Shown one piece after another: positions 44,101-52,358 of a DNA stretch of 64,000 nucleotides. Under the pieces are notes generated by a model that made no database searches, was not told where the DNA came from, and saw only the letters and a program-made list of their open reading frames with translations. Made by a program: the position numbers and the translations under genes. The DNA comes from an uncultured bacterium (GTDB lineage: Bacteria > Bacteroidota > Bacteroidia > Bacteroidales > Bacteroidaceae). Within the stretch, counting starts at the first letter, position 1, and each line of letters starts with the position of its first letter. The DNA is taken from NCBI GenBank assembly GCA_905214795.1, contig CAJMNM010000008.1:29254-93253 (forward strand), given 5' to 3'.

Positions 44101-45593
44101 ATGTTTGGATCGTTGATAGAAAGGCTTCCCGAAATACCTTGACTTGAATATCTGCCATCAATATAGATATTCTGATAGGGGTATTTCTTGTAAATTAGTT
44201 TGTAAATATCTCCAGTCAGTAACAAATCAGGCTTTTTGCCTTTTTCAATTGTTCCACGACATTTTAAATTGAATGCGACGTGATTTAAATCTGAATTTAC
44301 TAGACTGTCAATGTCTAGACCGTTTGTAAAGACTCTTGCTTGTAAGGTTTTCATGTCTGTTATATGGCCTTCGGCATTGATGTCTCCTGACGCAGTTTTT
44401 AGAAAAAGCTTTGTTTCAAACTTGTTTTTTGATGCTTTTATGAATCCATCAAGGTTCATGTTACCTGCCATAGCCGTATAAATCTTGAATTGTTCCGGAT
44501 GTTTAACCGATTTTTCAAGAATGTGGTTGATGGCCTCTTTTGTGGTAGACAGTTTGTATATGGTAGTGTTTATATTGCGCTTGTTTTTATCTAAAATGTT
44601 GTTGGCATTTATTTTGCCGGTAAATGTTATATTGTTATCAAAGAGTTTTATTTTGATGGAATCGGCGTTGAGATGGTCTTTTGTTCCGGATAAAATAGTT
44701 GATATGGAAACAGGAAAATCTATTTTGTTAAGATTGTTGTTGAAAGCAGAAAGGTCGGGAAGAAAGATTGTTGCTTTTAGGGGTTTACCGCCGAATTTGA
44801 GATTTTTGAATTTATTTTTGAACTGTGGTTCTGTATCTGTAAACTTATATGTAGCAGACAGACTGTCTATTCTTACAGTTGTAGCAGGGAGCGATGTTTC
44901 GAATTGAGTCAGACTTGCTTTATACGGGTTTGCAATGAATCTGAATTTAAGTTGTTTGAGAATAAACCCGGAACTCTCTTCAAAACTCAGTTTTTTCAGA
45001 TTGATGTTTAATGTGTCTTTTGTAAGCTTTTTTAACGAGATGGTTGCGCTAATCTTATTTATTTCAAGATGATTGGGGTTGAAACGTCCCGGAGTGGGGG
45101 CGATGTCTTTTCTATGGAAACAGACAGAGCCTCTTCGGATTAATATGGAATTGATGTTCAGGTCTGGTATGGTACTGTTTTGTTTTGGCTTGTCGCTTTT
45201 AAAAGCATCGATAATGAACTGAAAATTAGGTTTACTTTTTGCGTCCTTCTGGTATAGATTGATGTCAAAACCGTAAAACTGGACATTAGATAAAGTAATC
45301 TGTTTGTGAAACAGAGGTATAATCTTGATTTTTGCTGCCAGACGCGCGGCTTTGAACATATCTTTATGTTCATGGTCTTTTATGATAATATCATCAAGAA
45401 TGATGCGGTTGAACAGACCCAAATCTATTCTGCCGATGTGCACTTCTGTCTGTAAAAAGTTGCTTAACTGACGTGAAACAAGGAATGATGTTCCCCGTTG
45501 CACTGCCGGTATATAAAGCAATGCAATAAGCAAGAAATAGATACCAATAATGATACCGACAAGCTTTTGAAATATTTTTCTGAGTCTCTTGAT
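41136..45593 (-). CDS. tamB: TamB/AsmA-like translocation and assembly module protein
   Basis: Very long periplasm-spanning protein of the TamB family (DUF490 C-terminal domain), linked to outer-membrane protein assembly or lipid transport. It has an N-terminal inner-membrane anchor, a long beta-rich groove of repeated strands, and a C-terminal DUF490 domain (about 1050-1485) with MKILMDPKAGDYIAVNGHG, YYNKGAFNMYGTYTVDNGIY and the closing strands. No ATG exists in frame: the frame upstream of TTG (45533) is open for 24 more codons back to a stop at 45606-45608 and would encode a basic, anchor-like N-terminus (KRLRKIFQKLVGIIIGIYFL). The best start is ATC at 45593, where an ATG is expected, giving 1485 aa; TTG at 45533 would cut the anchor. 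Confidence 0.85.
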   Translation of the reverse strand: MKRLRKIFQKLVGIIIGIYFLLIALLYIPAVQRGTSFLVSRQLSNFLQTEVHIGRIDLGLFNRIILDDIIIKDHEHKDMFKAARLAAKIKIIPLFHKQITLSNVQFYGFDINLYQKDAKSKPNFQFIIDAFKSDKPKQNSTIPDLNINSILIRRGSVCFHRKDIAPTPGRFNPNHLEINKISATISLKKLTKDTLNINLKKLSFEESSGFILKQLKFRFIANPYKASLTQFETSLPATTVRIDSLSATYKFTDTEPQFKNKFKNLKFGGKPLKATIFLPDLSAFNNNLNKIDFPVSISTILSGTKDHLNADSIKIKLFDNNITFTGKINANNILDKNKRNINTTIYKLSTTKEAINHILEKSVKHPEQFKIYTAMAGNMNLDGFIKASKNKFETKLFLKTASGDINAEGHITDMKTLQARVFTNGLDIDSLVNSDLNHVAFNLKCRGTIEKGKKPDLLLTGDIYKLIYKKYPYQNIYIDGRYSSQGISGSLSINDPNIELNAKGKFNLSATEPYMELKAQMNNFAPNILGLTKKYENARFGLTLDTDFNGKNVDQMNGYMRIQDFSMNTGNEYYSIKNIDFESKQHEASRLITISSDFMNGSLKGNFRFKTLMHNGQKLLHRFIPTFIKEPDSKLNDTDILSLNIDLYNVEFLEKLLQIPLHIDQQARIEGYFNSQKNDLRFFTSIPSLTYNNQQIKDISLYSGLQDDSLFCGASLKKKIGSTPVEFNLRTRAAHDHIITRLYWDNHSAYKGIIDADTHFTLNDEGKLNTSIHFNPTQVILNDSVWNIHPSHIEIGSQRTDIYKFKIDHGDRHLILNGTVSPEGNDSLIANLRGINLEYIFNIVNFHTVDFGGLATGNVYATNLTKSPFIDANLNVNGFTFNNAMLGNMNIHGGWDQANNRIFLDADIHDEPNQGHTQVKGDIRPGHQPGSGLELMIQTRNIDLAFLNRYTDGIFTNMQGRASGWTRVFGPFGGIDIEGNMLANNAQMTVNATNVTYHLVNDSIILRPGNIYFNDAVIYDQYGYPGRGEHYAVVNGKLQHDHFSNMKFNFNIDAYNILGYDQKDFGDEAFCGTAFATGRLAFNGQSGVVNINIDVRPEENTVFTYNLSSPTTLTSNQFITYKKSDEDSTAIAATHKIAIPESTETDIRLNFNLDITPEATMKILMDPKAGDYIAVNGHGNIRANYYNKGAFNMYGTYTVDNGIYKLSLQDVIRKDFIFNPGGTITFSGNPANAALNLQAIYTVPSVSLNDLSTGSTFSQSNVRVNCIMNLTGKATSPTIGFDFDLPTVNEDEKQMVKSLISTEEEKNMQVIYLLGIGRFYTYDYQNTEQSQSSVAMKSLLSSTLSGQLNQMLSSIIGNNSNWNIGTNLSTGEQGWSDMDVEGLLSGRLLNNRLLINGNFGYRDNTTTTSNFIGDFDIQWLLTKNGNVSLKAYSKTNDRYFTKSSLTTQGIGVAIKKDFEGWRDIFKYFIPKKKRQAWLEKKKTSK

Positions 45594-45614
45594 ATAATTG
45601 CAGTTTTACTGGAA

Positions 45615-45622
45615 CAAAATTA
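45615..45622 (-). promoter_or_regulatory. -7 element of tamB
   Basis: TAATTTTG on the minus strand matches TAnnTTTG. Transcription would start near 45608, only about 15 bases before the ATC at 45593, which favours a start in that upstream segment over TTG at 45533. Confidence 0.5.
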
Positions 45623-45665
45623 GTATTTTCTTTTTAGATTTCTTCACTTTATCATAAATTTAATG

Positions 45666-45673
45666 TAATTTTG
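45666..45673 (+). promoter_or_regulatory. -7 element of the nqr operon
   Basis: TAATTTTG matches TAnnTTTG, 38 bases before the nqrA start codon. Confidence 0.5.
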
Positions 45674-45710
45674 TCCCGTTTTAATTAAAACCAGTTTTTA
45701 ATCCTAATAT

Positions 45711-47063
45711 ATGGCAAATGTAATTAAATTACGTAAGGGCCTAGATGTTAATCTCAAAGGCAAAGCCGCTAAGGAATTGTTCCAGGCTGAACGTTCGGGA
45801 GTGTATGCTCTGATGCCGGACGATTTTACCGGAATGAAGCCGAAAGTGGTAGTCAAAGAGAATGATGTCGTAAAGGTCGGGGATGCTTTGTTTGTGGACA
45901 AAAACCATCCTGAAGTGAAGTTTGTCTCTCCAGTCAGCGGAAAAGTGGTGGCTGTAGTCAGAGGTGAGCGTCGAAAAGTGTTAAGTGTGCAGGTGGAGGC
46001 TGATGCTGAACAGCAGTATGTCGACTTCGGCAAGAAAAATGTGGCATTGATGGATGCTAAGTCTGTCAAGGACCTTTTGCTTGAATCCGGTTTGTTCGGC
46101 TTTTTCAAACAGCGTCCGTTCGATGTGACTGCAAATCCCGAAGATACGCCTAAGGCTATCTTTGTATCAGCATTCAATTCAATGCCTTTGGCTGCAGATT
46201 TCCAGTTCGTATTGCAGGGACGTGAGGCAGATTTCCAGGCTGGACTTGATGCTTTGGCTAAGATTGCTAAGACCCATCTCGGAGTGAGTACAAAACAGAA
46301 TGCCGCTGCATTGACAGCTGCAAAGAATGTTACTGTAACTTATTTCAGTGGAGCTGCGCCTGCAGGAAACGTCGGTGTACAGATTAATCATGTTGATCCT
46401 ATCAACAAGGGAGAGGTTGTATGGACACTGGGTGCAGAAGAAGTGATTTTCATCGGTCATCTGCTTAATACAGGTAAGCTGGACTTCACTCGTGTAATAG
46501 CTGTAGCCGGATCACAGATTAAGAAACCGGCTTATTGTAAGGCTATTATCGGTAGTCAGATGAGCTCAATTCTTAAGAATAATGTCAACGAAGACCGTCA
46601 TATACGTATCATTAGCGGTAATGTGATGACAGGTGTTAAGACATCTGCTGATGGATTCCTGGGTGCACATGCAACCGAAGTAAATGTGATTCCTGAAGGT
46701 GATGACGTACATGAAATGCTCGGTTGGATTATGCCGCGTTGCAATGAGTATTCAACCAGCCGTTCATATATGAGTTGGCTCTTTGGAAAGAAAAAGGAAT
46801 ATACGCTTGATGCACGAATCAAGGGTGGCGAACGTCACATGATTATGAGTAACGAATATGACCGTGTATTCCCAATGGACATCTTCCCCGAACAATTGGT
46901 GAAAGCTATTATCACAGGTGATATCGATCGTATGGAAGCACTTGGTATTTACGAAGTAGCTCCTGAGGACTTCGCACTGTGTGAGTTTGTCGATTCATCA
47001 AAACTTGAAGTACAGCGCATCGTGCGTGAGGGACTTGACATGCTTCGCAAGGAGATGGCTTAA
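45711..47063 (+). CDS. nqrA: Na+-NQR subunit A
   Basis: Cytoplasmic subunit of the Na+-translocating NADH:quinone oxidoreductase. NqrA has a biotinyl-lipoyl-like beta domain (about 10-100, FKPKVVVKENDVVKVGDALF in near form) and SLBB/Rossmann-like parts, and is related to RnfC but without the 4Fe-4S sites. Clear family segments are GHLLNTGKLDFTRVIAVAGS, HIRIISGNVMTG, EGDDVHEMLGWIMP and DIFPEQLVKAIITGDIDRME. 450 aa, normal. First gene of a complete nqrABCDEF operon with gaps of 11-37 bases. Confidence 0.97.
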   Translation: MANVIKLRKGLDVNLKGKAAKELFQAERSGVYALMPDDFTGMKPKVVVKENDVVKVGDALFVDKNHPEVKFVSPVSGKVVAVVRGERRKVLSVQVEADAEQQYVDFGKKNVALMDAKSVKDLLLESGLFGFFKQRPFDVTANPEDTPKAIFVSAFNSMPLAADFQFVLQGREADFQAGLDALAKIAKTHLGVSTKQNAAALTAAKNVTVTYFSGAAPAGNVGVQINHVDPINKGEVVWTLGAEEVIFIGHLLNTGKLDFTRVIAVAGSQIKKPAYCKAIIGSQMSSILKNNVNEDRHIRIISGNVMTGVKTSADGFLGAHATEVNVIPEGDDVHEMLGWIMPRCNEYSTSRSYMSWLFGKKKEYTLDARIKGGERHMIMSNEYDRVFPMDIFPEQLVKAIITGDIDRMEALGIYEVAPEDFALCEFVDSSKLEVQRIVREGLDMLRKEMA

Positions 47064-47100
47064 TAAATTTATCATCGCAATTTAAATTAATAAATAAATA

Positions 47101-48276
47101 ATGAACGCGTTAAGAAAATATCTTGATAAGATAAAGCCCAGCTTTGAAGAGGGGGGCAAGCTTCATGCTTTCCGTTCCGTGTTCGATGGCTTTGAAACAT
47201 TCCTGTTTGTGCCGAACACAACTTCAAAATCGGGTGTAAACGTCCATGATGCGATTGATAGCAAGCGTATCATGTCATTTGTGGTCATTGCGTTGTTGCC
47301 GGCTTTGCTGTTCGGTATGTACAACGTCGGTTATCAGAATTATGCAGCTGCCGGAAAATTGGCTGAAGCAACATTCTGTCAGATCTTCGGTTACGGTTTC
47401 TTGGCAGTACTGCCTAAGATTCTTGTTTCTTATATTGTAGGTCTGGGTATTGAGTTTATTGTAGCTCAATGGAAAAATGAGGAAATTCAGGAAGGTTATC
47501 TGGTAACCGGAATGATAGTACCTCTTATTGTGCCTGTAGGTTGCCCGCTTTGGATTTTGGCTATCGCCTGTGCTTTTGCCGTAATTTTTGCAAAGGAAAT
47601 TTTCGGTGGAACAGGTATGAATATCTTCAATGTGGCATTGATTACCCGTGCATTCTTATTCTTCTCATATCCTACGGTAATGAGTGGTGATACATGCTGG
47701 GTTTCAACTCAGAGTATCTGTGGCTTGGGTTACGATCTTCCCGATGCCTTTACTATGGCTACACCGTTGGGAGAGGCTGCTGTTGGAGCATCATGTACTT
47801 CATCAGTTATGGATCAGTTCCTTGGCTTCATTCCCGGTTCTATTGGTGAGACCAGCGTTGTTGCTATTGCTATCGGTGCTGTAATCCTTTTATGGAGCGG
47901 TGTTGCCAGCTGGAAGACTATGATTAGTGTATTTGTAGGTGGCATTGTAATGGCACTTGTATTTAATCAGTTCGGTCCCGAAAGTAATGCTGTTGCAACT
48001 ATGCCTTGGTATCAGCATATCATTGTGGGCGGTTTCTGCTTTGGTGCCGTATTTATGGCAACCGACCCGGTAACTTCAGCACGTACAGAATGCGGTAAAT
48101 ATGTTTATGGGTTCCTTATCGGTGCCATGGCTATTATTATCCGTGTGTTGAATCCGGGTTATCCGGAAGGAATGATGCTTGCAATTTTGTTGATGAACCT
48201 CTTCGCTCCTCTGATTGATTATTTCGTAGTTCAGAGTAATATTGACAAGCGAGCTAAACGTGCAATTAAAAAATAA
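47101..48276 (+). CDS. nqrB: Na+-NQR subunit B (FMN-binding membrane subunit)
   Basis: Inner-membrane subunit with about 10 helices that binds FMN covalently and riboflavin and forms the main ion path. The flavinylation motif is DAFTMATPLG, matching the D-x-x-[ST]-x-x-T signature, with FMN on the last Thr through a phosphodiester bond made by ApbE. Other family marks are KEIFGGTGMNIFNVALITRAFLF (the NP/NV segment shared with RnfD) and FMATDPVTSARTECGKYVYG (given in part). 391 aa. The N-terminal 45 residues are soluble, as usual. Confidence 0.97.
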   Translation: MNALRKYLDKIKPSFEEGGKLHAFRSVFDGFETFLFVPNTTSKSGVNVHDAIDSKRIMSFVVIALLPALLFGMYNVGYQNYAAAGKLAEATFCQIFGYGFLAVLPKILVSYIVGLGIEFIVAQWKNEEIQEGYLVTGMIVPLIVPVGCPLWILAIACAFAVIFAKEIFGGTGMNIFNVALITRAFLFFSYPTVMSGDTCWVSTQSICGLGYDLPDAFTMATPLGEAAVGASCTSSVMDQFLGFIPGSIGETSVVAIAIGAVILLWSGVASWKTMISVFVGGIVMALVFNQFGPESNAVATMPWYQHIIVGGFCFGAVFMATDPVTSARTECGKYVYGFLIGAMAIIIRVLNPGYPEGMMLAILLMNLFAPLIDYFVVQSNIDKRAKRAIKK

Positions 48277-48287
48277 TAATAAGGAAT

Positions 48288-49139
48288 ATGGCTACAAAGA
48301 AATTCAAATGTAAAGTATGCGGCTATGTACACGAAGGTGATGCCGCACCGGCCAAATGTCCGGTATGTCAGGCTCCTTCTTCAGAGTTTGAAGAGATTGT
48401 GGAGGGAAAGCCCAAGAAGAAAGGAATAGATACCAGTAGCAATACTTATACCATTATATATGCTTCTGTTGTCGTAATAATCGTAGCATTCCTTTTAGCT
48501 TTTATTTCTAAGGCACTTGAACCGCAGTCTATGGCTAATGTACGTATCGACAAGAAAAGTCAGATTTTGGCTGCGCTGAATATCCGTGATATTGATAAAA
48601 GTGAGGTTGAGAAAACATATAACGAGGTTATTGTTGCAGATAAAATCATTAAATCTGACGGTAGCGTAGTTAGTGAAGGAACTGGTAAGGATAAAGACGG
48701 ATTTGCTGTAGAAGATAAGAATATCTCAGCAGACAATCTTCCACTTTATGTTTGCAACGTGAATGGCGAGACCAAATATGTTATGCCGATGACAGGTAAG
48801 GGACTTTGGGATGCTATTTGGGGATATGTGGCTGTTAATGCCGACAAGACAACCATTTATGGCGCATATTTCTCTCATAAGGGTGAGACTGCCGGACTTG
48901 GTGCTATTATCACCGAATATGAGAAGTTCCAGAAACAGTTTGAGGGCAAGCAGATGCTTAATGCTGACAAGTCAGCTATTGCCATCAGTGTGGTCAAGAA
49001 AGGCAAGTTTGTTGACGGATTAACGGACGAAAGCCGTTGTGATGCCATTACCGGTGCTACATTGACTAGCGATGGTGTCAACAATATGTTGCATGACTGT
49101 TTGTCTCGTTATATGACTTTTTTAACTACAAATGAATAA
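48288..49139 (+). CDS. nqrC: Na+-NQR subunit C with N-terminal rubredoxin-like domain
   Basis: Membrane-anchored FMN subunit. The C-terminal FMN-binding domain ends with the flavinylation motif DAITGATLT (covalent FMN expected on T258). One membrane helix is at about 53-75 (YTIIYASVVVIIVAFLLAF). Unusually, the N-terminus is a metal-binding module with C8-x2-C11-x12-C24-x2-C27 (KFKCKVCGYVHEGD and KCPVCQAPSSEFEE), like the rubredoxin domain of rubrerythrin. There is no Met between residue 1 and the helix, so the module is part of the gene. 283 aa; canonical NqrC has about 260 and no such domain. It would lie on the cytoplasmic side. Confidence 0.94.
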   Translation: MATKKFKCKVCGYVHEGDAAPAKCPVCQAPSSEFEEIVEGKPKKKGIDTSSNTYTIIYASVVVIIVAFLLAFISKALEPQSMANVRIDKKSQILAALNIRDIDKSEVEKTYNEVIVADKIIKSDGSVVSEGTGKDKDGFAVEDKNISADNLPLYVCNVNGETKYVMPMTGKGLWDAIWGYVAVNADKTTIYGAYFSHKGETAGLGAIITEYEKFQKQFEGKQMLNADKSAIAISVVKKGKFVDGLTDESRCDAITGATLTSDGVNNMLHDCLSRYMTFLTTNE

Positions 49140-49141
49140 TT

Positions 49142-49148
49142 AAGGAGG
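49142..49148 (+). promoter_or_regulatory. Strong Shine-Dalgarno site before nqrD
   Basis: AAGGAGG lies 8 bases before the nqrD ATG (49157). Such a complete anti-Shine-Dalgarno match is rare among genes here, most of which have weak sites, so it firmly fixes the start. Confidence 0.75.
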
Positions 49149-49156
49149 ACAGACAA

Positions 49157-49786
49157 ATGAGTAAATTGTTTTCAAAAGAGAATAAAGAGGTCTTTTCATC
49201 ACCTCTGAATCTCAACAACCCAATTGCGGTTCAGGTGCTCGGTATCTGTTCTGCATTGGCGGTAACCTCACAACTGATGCCGGCCATTGTTATGGGTCTT
49301 TCAGTAACGGTTATTACCGCTTTTTCAAACGTGATTATTTCTCTTATACGTAAGACTATTCCAAATCGTATCCGTATTATTGTACAGCTGGTGGTTGTTG
49401 CTGCTCTGGTAACCATCGTAAGTATGATTCTTAAAGCATTTGCTTACGATGTGAGTGTACAGCTTTCAGTTTACGTTGGTCTTATCATTACCAACTGTAT
49501 CCTGATGGGACGTCTCGAGGCATTTGCCATGATGAACGGTCCGTGGGAAAGTTTCCTTGATGGTATCGGTAACGGATTAGGCTACGCTCTTGTATTGGTT
49601 ATTGTAGGTGCTGTACGTGAGTTCCTTGGTAACGGCAGTTTGCTCGGTTTCCAGATTATTCCTGACAGCTTCTACGAAATGGGTTACATGAATAACGGTA
49701 TGATGACAATGCCTGCTATGGCTTTGATTCTTCTTGGTTGTGTAATCTGGGCACAGCGTGCTATGAACGATACAGAAAAGAAGTAA
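49157..49786 (+). CDS. nqrD: Na+-NQR subunit D
   Basis: Six-helix inner-membrane subunit that with NqrE forms the antiparallel pair holding the intramembrane iron centre. Family marks are NPIAVQVLGICSALAVT (the Cys ligand region), FSNVIISLIRKTIPNRIRII, TNCILMGRLEAFAM (second Cys region) and GPWESFLDGIGNGLGYALVL. 209 aa. Paralogue of RnfE in the downstream operon, with the same Cys pattern. Confidence 0.97.
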   Translation: MSKLFSKENKEVFSSPLNLNNPIAVQVLGICSALAVTSQLMPAIVMGLSVTVITAFSNVIISLIRKTIPNRIRIIVQLVVVAALVTIVSMILKAFAYDVSVQLSVYVGLIITNCILMGRLEAFAMMNGPWESFLDGIGNGLGYALVLVIVGAVREFLGNGSLLGFQIIPDSFYEMGYMNNGMMTMPAMALILLGCVIWAQRAMNDTEKK

Positions 49787-49818
49787 TATAATACACATAC
49801 AATTATTAAAGAAAGATT

Positions 49819-50445
49819 ATGGAACATTTATTAAGTTTGTTCGTCCGCTCAATATTTGTGGACAATATGATTTTCGCTTTCTTCTTGGGTATGTGTTCTT
49901 ATTTGGCAGTATCTAAGAATGTAAAGACATCTCTTGGCCTTGGTGTGGCTGTAACTTTTGTGTTGCTTGTCACAGTACCGGTTGACTATTTGCTTCAGAC
50001 TAAAGTTTTGTCTGAAAACGGTATCTTGGGACAAGATTTGACTTATCTTGCGTTTATACTTTTCATTGCCGTCATTGCAGGTATCGTGCAGTTGGTTGAG
50101 ATGGTTGTTGAACGTTTCTCTCCTTCACTTTATGCCGCTTTGGGTATCTTCTTGCCGTTGATTGCTGTGAACTGTGCCATCATGGGTGCTTCTTTGTTCA
50201 TGCAGCAGCGTATTTTGATGGACCCGGCTACCAGTACACAGGCTATCGGTAACGTGTGGGACTCTATCGCTTACGCTTTAGGTTCCGGTATCGGTTGGTT
50301 GTTGGCTATCGTATCATTGGCAGCTATCCGTGAAAAAATGGCCTATACCGATGTGCCCAAACCATTGCAGGGATTGGGTATCACCTTCATTACCGTAGGT
50401 TTGATGGCTATGGCATTTATGTGTTTCTCTGGTTTGAAAATTTAA
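49819..50445 (+). CDS. nqrE: Na+-NQR subunit E
   Basis: Six-helix inner-membrane subunit, inverted partner of NqrD. Motifs: NMIFAFFLGMCSYLAVSK (Cys ligand), VNCAIMGASLFM (second Cys), YALGSGIGWLLAIVSLAAIREKM and the C-terminal PKPLQGLGITFITVGLMAMAF. 208 aa. Paralogue of RnfA downstream. Confidence 0.97.
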   Translation: MEHLLSLFVRSIFVDNMIFAFFLGMCSYLAVSKNVKTSLGLGVAVTFVLLVTVPVDYLLQTKVLSENGILGQDLTYLAFILFIAVIAGIVQLVEMVVERFSPSLYAALGIFLPLIAVNCAIMGASLFMQQRILMDPATSTQAIGNVWDSIAYALGSGIGWLLAIVSLAAIREKMAYTDVPKPLQGLGITFITVGLMAMAFMCFSGLKI

Positions 50446-50463
50446 AAGGAAAGGAATAAAACA

Positions 50464-51735
50464 ATGGATATGAATTTTATTTTTACGAGCATTGGAGTAT
50501 TCCTCGTGACAATTCTCCTTTTAGTCATTATCTTGCTCGTAGCCAAAAAGTATTTGTCTCCAAGCGGTAATGTGAATATTACTATTAACGGTGACAAGAA
50601 ATTTTCTGTGGCGCAGGGCGGAAGCTTGCTTTCTACTTTGGCCGAACAAGGCATTTATTTGCCTTCTGCATGTGGTGGTAAGGGTTCTTGCGGCCAGTGC
50701 AAATGTCAGGTTGTTTCTGGTGGTGGCGAAATTCTCGATTCTGAAAAGGGACATTTCAGCCGTAAGCAGGTAAAAGATCATTGGCGTCTGGGATGTCAGT
50801 GCAAGGTAAAGGGCGATCTTGAATTAAAGGTTCCCGAATCAGTCATGGGAGTTAAGGAATGGGAGTGCGAGGTTATTTCAAACAAGAATGTGGCAACCTT
50901 TATCAAAGAGTTCATTGTGGCATTGCCTAAGGGTGAGCACATGGACTTCATTCCGGGTTCTTATGCACAGATTAAGATTCCTAAATACAAGATGGATTAC
51001 GATAAGGATATTGATAAGTCACTTATCGGTGAGGAATATTTACCGGCATGGCAGAAGTTCGGTCTTTTCGGCCTTAAGTGTGAGAATACCGAAGAAACTA
51101 TCCGTGCATATTCTATGGCCAACTATCCGGCAGAAGGCGACCGTATCATGTTGACAGTACGTATTGCAACTCCGCCGTTCAAACCGAAACCACAGGTTGG
51201 CTTTATGGATGTAATGCCGGGTATCGCATCATCTTACATCTTTACTCTGAAACCGGGTGATAAGGTGATTATGAGCGGACCTTATGGAGATTTCCATCCT
51301 ATCTTCGATTCAAAGAAGGAAATGATGTGGGTCGGCGGTGGTGCCGGTATGGCTCCGTTGCGTGCTCAGATTATGCACATGACTAAGACTTTGAAGACAA
51401 CAGACCGTAAATTGTCATACTTCTATGGTGCACGTGCATTAAATGAAGTATTCTATCTTCAGGACTTCCTTCAGTTGGAGAAGGATTTCCCGAATTTCAG
51501 CTTCCATTTGGCACTCGACCGTCCGGATCCGGCAGCAGATGCAGCTGGAGTGAAGTATACACCGGGATTTGTTCATCAGGTAATTTACAACACTTATTTG
51601 AAAGACCACGAAGCGCCTGAGGATATTGAATATTACATGTGTGGTCCTGGTCCGATGTCAAAGGCTGTGGTTAGCATGCTTGACAGCCTTGGTGTTGATC
51701 CTGAAAACATCATGTACGATAACTTCGGTGGATAG
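50464..51735 (+). CDS. nqrF: Na+-NQR subunit F (NADH-oxidising flavoprotein)
   Basis: Electron entry subunit. It has an N-terminal membrane helix (about 5-27), a ferredoxin domain with a 2Fe-2S site (C70, C76, C79 and C111, in SACGGKGSCGQCKC and GCQC), the FAD-binding RAYSMANYP motif (about 220) and an NADH-binding region with GGGAGMAPLRAQI and the closing YMCGPGPM and YDNFGG. It passes electrons from NADH through FAD and 2Fe-2S to the membrane part of the complex. 423 aa, near the V. cholerae length (408). Last gene of the operon. Confidence 0.97.
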   Translation: MDMNFIFTSIGVFLVTILLLVIILLVAKKYLSPSGNVNITINGDKKFSVAQGGSLLSTLAEQGIYLPSACGGKGSCGQCKCQVVSGGGEILDSEKGHFSRKQVKDHWRLGCQCKVKGDLELKVPESVMGVKEWECEVISNKNVATFIKEFIVALPKGEHMDFIPGSYAQIKIPKYKMDYDKDIDKSLIGEEYLPAWQKFGLFGLKCENTEETIRAYSMANYPAEGDRIMLTVRIATPPFKPKPQVGFMDVMPGIASSYIFTLKPGDKVIMSGPYGDFHPIFDSKKEMMWVGGGAGMAPLRAQIMHMTKTLKTTDRKLSYFYGARALNEVFYLQDFLQLEKDFPNFSFHLALDRPDPAADAAGVKYTPGFVHQVIYNTYLKDHEAPEDIEYYMCGPGPMSKAVVSMLDSLGVDPENIMYDNFGG

Positions 51736-51778
51736 TTCAATAGAAAATAAGAAAGGTATTTCTTGAATTTATAATATG

Positions 51779-51818
51779 GAAAGAGGAGTTTGAATGTTCT
51801 TCAGACTCCTCTTTTTTT
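51779..51818 (+). terminator. Intrinsic terminator after the nqr operon
   Basis: AAAGAGGAGTTTGAA pairs (with one G-U) with TTCAGACTCCTCTTT around a 5-base loop and is followed by a T run. It ends the operon. Confidence 0.88.
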
Positions 51819-52047
51819 GTGTACGTGCAGACCGTGTCGTCTTACCATATGGTTTTCATTGAAAAAGTGGAATTGATAAAAAGTCTATGATGTTTTAAAT
51901 TTAGGATTGTCTATTGCAATGTATGTTTTTCGGGTAAGATTGTGCAGGCCGGAGTAATTGTTTTGTAAGAGTTCAGATTTCCAAATAATAATATGCTATT
52001 ATTTCCGTTTATAAGGATATATTCAGCGTATCTAAATTTAGAAATAG

Positions 52048-52269
52048 ATGAAACGTAAAATACTCAGCCTTATTATCATCATCATGTTAGCTTGTATGGT
52101 GTTATTCGGTTTTTTTGCCATACCGATTGGAATACCGTTATGTTCTATTATAGGAGTATTATATGGTATTAAATATAAGGATAAGGTGTTTTTGAGATGG
52201 TCATGTGTTTTTCTGGCTATAGGAGTTTTATCAATTATTTATGTTTTGATGAATATATCATCTATGTAG
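52048..52269 (+). CDS. Small membrane protein of unknown function
   Basis: 73-aa hydrophobic protein with about three membrane segments (5-24, 29-43 and 52-70) separated by a KYKDK loop. No family recognised. A gap of about 310 bases separates it from nqrF, with only a terminator in it; no clear -7 box was found. The frame is the only one open here and its start is plausible, but expression is unproven. Confidence 0.5.
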   Translation: MKRKILSLIIIIMLACMVLFGFFAIPIGIPLCSIIGVLYGIKYKDKVFLRWSCVFLAIGVLSIIYVLMNISSM

Positions 52270-52358
52270 GATAATGTGTTATAGATATGTAAAAAGTAGA
52301 AATATTGATACGCATTATTTTTTAAGAATAAGTTTAATACTACAAATATAATTTCCCC

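Noticed and set aside
45531..45533. TTG at 45533 as the tamB start
   Set aside because: It would remove most of the basic-plus-hydrophobic membrane anchor that is encoded in frame just upstream, and lies about 75 bases after the predicted transcription start.
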